A stretch of 6,483 nucleotides of DNA, taken from assembly GCA_025934475.1 (NCBI GenBank), contig JAICXZ010000196.1, positions 1 through 6,483 on the forward strand, read 5' to 3'. Shown here one piece after another: positions 5,085 through 6,483 of the stretch. A program made the position numbers and the translations under genes. This DNA is from Mucilaginibacter sp. (lineage in GTDB: Bacteria > Bacteroidota > Bacteroidia > Sphingobacteriales > Sphingobacteriaceae). The number at the start of each line of letters is the position of its first letter. Position 1 is the stretch's first letter. The notes under the pieces were generated by a model that worked only from the letters and a program-made list of their open reading frames with translations, did not search any database and had not been told where the DNA came from.

Positions 5085-6483
5085 ATGAAAAGTTCAATTC
5101 TAAAGTTTTCGATGCTGGCAATTGCCTTGCCGGCGTCATTGGCTATCCATTCCTGTAAACCAGGGAAGATAAGCTCAAACCTTGATGCCGATGCGGCCCA
5201 AAAGGTTTATGTTGCTCCCGGCAAATACGACGAGGTATACGCGTTCATGTCGGGCGGGTTTAGCGGACAGGTGGCTGCATATGGCATACCATCGGGCCGC
5301 TTACTTAAGGTAATCCCCGTTTTTTCGCAGAACCCTGAGAATGGCTATGGCTACTCTGAAGAGACTAAACCTATGCTGAACACCTCGCATGGTTTTGTGC
5401 CATGGGATGATTCGCACCACCCCGAGCTGTCAAAAACAAATGGTGAAGACGATGGTCGCTGGTTGTTCATCAACGGGAACAATACGCCTCGCATCGCCAG
5501 GATCAACCTTGCTACTTTTAAAACCGACGAGATCATAGAACTGCCGAACATTGGCGGTAACCACGCTTCTCCGTTTTGTACCGAAAATACCGAATATGTA
5601 GTAGGCAACACCCGTTTCAGCGAGCCGCTCGATTATGATAAAAATGACGTGCCTATCGATAGCTACAAAAAGACTTTCAAAGGCGCGGTATCATTTGTCA
5701 AGGTGGATAAAGAATCGGGTGCCATGAATCTCGCCTTCCAACTCATAGTTCCACCGTTTAACTACGACCTTGCCCACGCCGGCAAAGGTGTTTCGCACGA
5801 TTGGGTGTTTTTTACCTGCTATAACACCGAACAGGCACACACCTTGCTAGAAGTAAACGCCAGTCAGCGCGACAAGGATTTTGTGATGGCCATCAACTGG
5901 AAAAAAGCAGAAGAGCTCATTAGCCAGGGTAAGGGCACCAAAATGCCGGCGAATTATGCGCATAATGTTTATAGCGAAAAAACACATACTGCAACTTCCA
6001 CTATTGAAAAGGAAACGCAAATACTCGACGTGACCAAGTTTCCCGGCCTGGTTTATTTTATGCCTTGCCCTAAATCGCCACATGGGGTTGACGTTACGCC
6101 TGACGGCGAAAACATCGTAGCAAGTGGTAAGTTAGCAGCCGTGATCCCGGTTTTCTCATTCAAGAAAATGCTGGATGCTATCGACAAGAAAGATTATGAC
6201 GGTATGGTTGACAGCAGCATCCCGGTATTGAAATATGAATCGGTCTTGAAAGGCGAAGTGAAGAAACCGGGCCTTGGTCCGCTGCATACTGAATTTGATG
6301 GACAGGGTTATGCTTATACCACTATGTTCGTATCATCAGAAGTTGTAAAATGGAAGATCGACAACCTGGAAGTAGCTGACCGTTCACCGGCATATTATTC
6401 TCCAGGTCACCTGGTGATCCCCGGCGGTGATTCGAAGAAACCTTACGGAAAATACCTGGTAGTGATGAACAAGATCACCAAAG
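5085..6483 (+). CDS. nosZ: Sec-dependent (clade II) nitrous oxide reductase, 3' end beyond window
   Basis: Nitrous oxide reductase reduces N2O to N2 outside the cytoplasmic membrane. The first 466 codons are present and the frame is still open at the edge; the family is usually about 640-660 residues, so roughly the last third is missing. The N-terminus is a short Sec-type signal (MKSSILKFSMLAIALPASLA), ending in IHSC with Cys24 as a possible but non-ideal lipidation site. There is no twin-arginine motif, which marks clade II. The seven-bladed propeller that carries the CuZ copper-sulfide cluster is recognisable: DDSHHPE (His111, His112), GGNHASPF (His160), SPHGVD (His333), GPLHTEFDG (His401) and PGHLV (His442), six of the seven expected CuZ histidines. 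The last one and the C-terminal CuA cupredoxin domain should lie past the edge. Nothing in the visible part looks broken. Maturation genes (nosL, nosDFY) would be expected downstream. Confidence 0.95.
   Translation, partial: MKSSILKFSMLAIALPASLAIHSCKPGKISSNLDADAAQKVYVAPGKYDEVYAFMSGGFSGQVAAYGIPSGRLLKVIPVFSQNPENGYGYSEETKPMLNTSHGFVPWDDSHHPELSKTNGEDDGRWLFINGNNTPRIARINLATFKTDEIIELPNIGGNHASPFCTENTEYVVGNTRFSEPLDYDKNDVPIDSYKKTFKGAVSFVKVDKESGAMNLAFQLIVPPFNYDLAHAGKGVSHDWVFFTCYNTEQAHTLLEVNASQRDKDFVMAINWKKAEELISQGKGTKMPANYAHNVYSEKTHTATSTIEKETQILDVTKFPGLVYFMPCPKSPHGVDVTPDGENIVASGKLAAVIPVFSFKKMLDAIDKKDYDGMVDSSIPVLKYESVLKGEVKKPGLGPLHTEFDGQGYAYTTMFVSSEVVKWKIDNLEVADRSPAYYSPGHLVIPGGDSKKPYGKYLVVMNKITK

Noticed and set aside
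4546..6083. Several minus-strand open frames (4546-4752, 4759-4983, 5351-5611, 5847-6083)
   Set aside because: All lie opposite the strongly supported cytochrome c and nosZ genes and show no domain or start signals.

Overview
The window looks like part of a nitrogen-oxide respiration and nitric-oxide defence island from a Bacteroidetes bacterium. A Sphingobacteriaceae-like genome (Pedobacter/Mucilaginibacter type) is my best guess. This rests on a Sec-type (clade II) nitrous oxide reductase, a lipoprotein monoheme cytochrome c just upstream of it, A-rich leaders without clear Shine-Dalgarno sequences, and a moderate GC content. It comes from reading the sequence, not from a database match. 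Every gene I can support lies on the + strand.

Region 1 (1-3343) is a tightly packed four-gene cassette. It holds a tandem DUF2249 protein whose start lies at or beyond the left edge, a roughly 12-helix membrane protein resembling heme-copper oxidase subunit I, a small MIP18/DUF59 metal-sulfur assembly protein, and a second roughly 12-helix membrane protein with histidine motifs. All three junctions overlap by 4, 14 and 4 bp, so the genes are probably translated together. Both membrane proteins keep some of the transmembrane histidines expected of heme-copper oxidases or NO reductases but lack others. Their biochemistry is the least explained part of the window.

Region 2 (3344-4370) is a separate transcription unit for a RIC-type (ScdA/YtfE/DnrN) di-iron protein that repairs iron-sulfur clusters damaged by NO. 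It carries an extra N-terminal DUF2249 domain. Region 3 (4371-6483) starts with a 194-bp regulatory gap, followed by the cytochrome c gene and then nosZ, which runs off the right edge after 466 codons.

The clearest non-coding signal is a pair of shared elements in the two intergenic gaps. Each gap holds a copy of a 28-bp palindrome-type operator: a perfect one before the RIC gene, and a degenerate one matching it at 21 of 28 positions before the cytochrome/nosZ genes. Each gap also holds an FNR-geometry box of the form ATGAY-N4-RTCAT. This suggests that RIC and N2O reductase share dual control, by a Crp/Fnr-family regulator and by a second dimeric regulator. The latter may be an NO-sensing repressor, but its identity cannot be read from the window.
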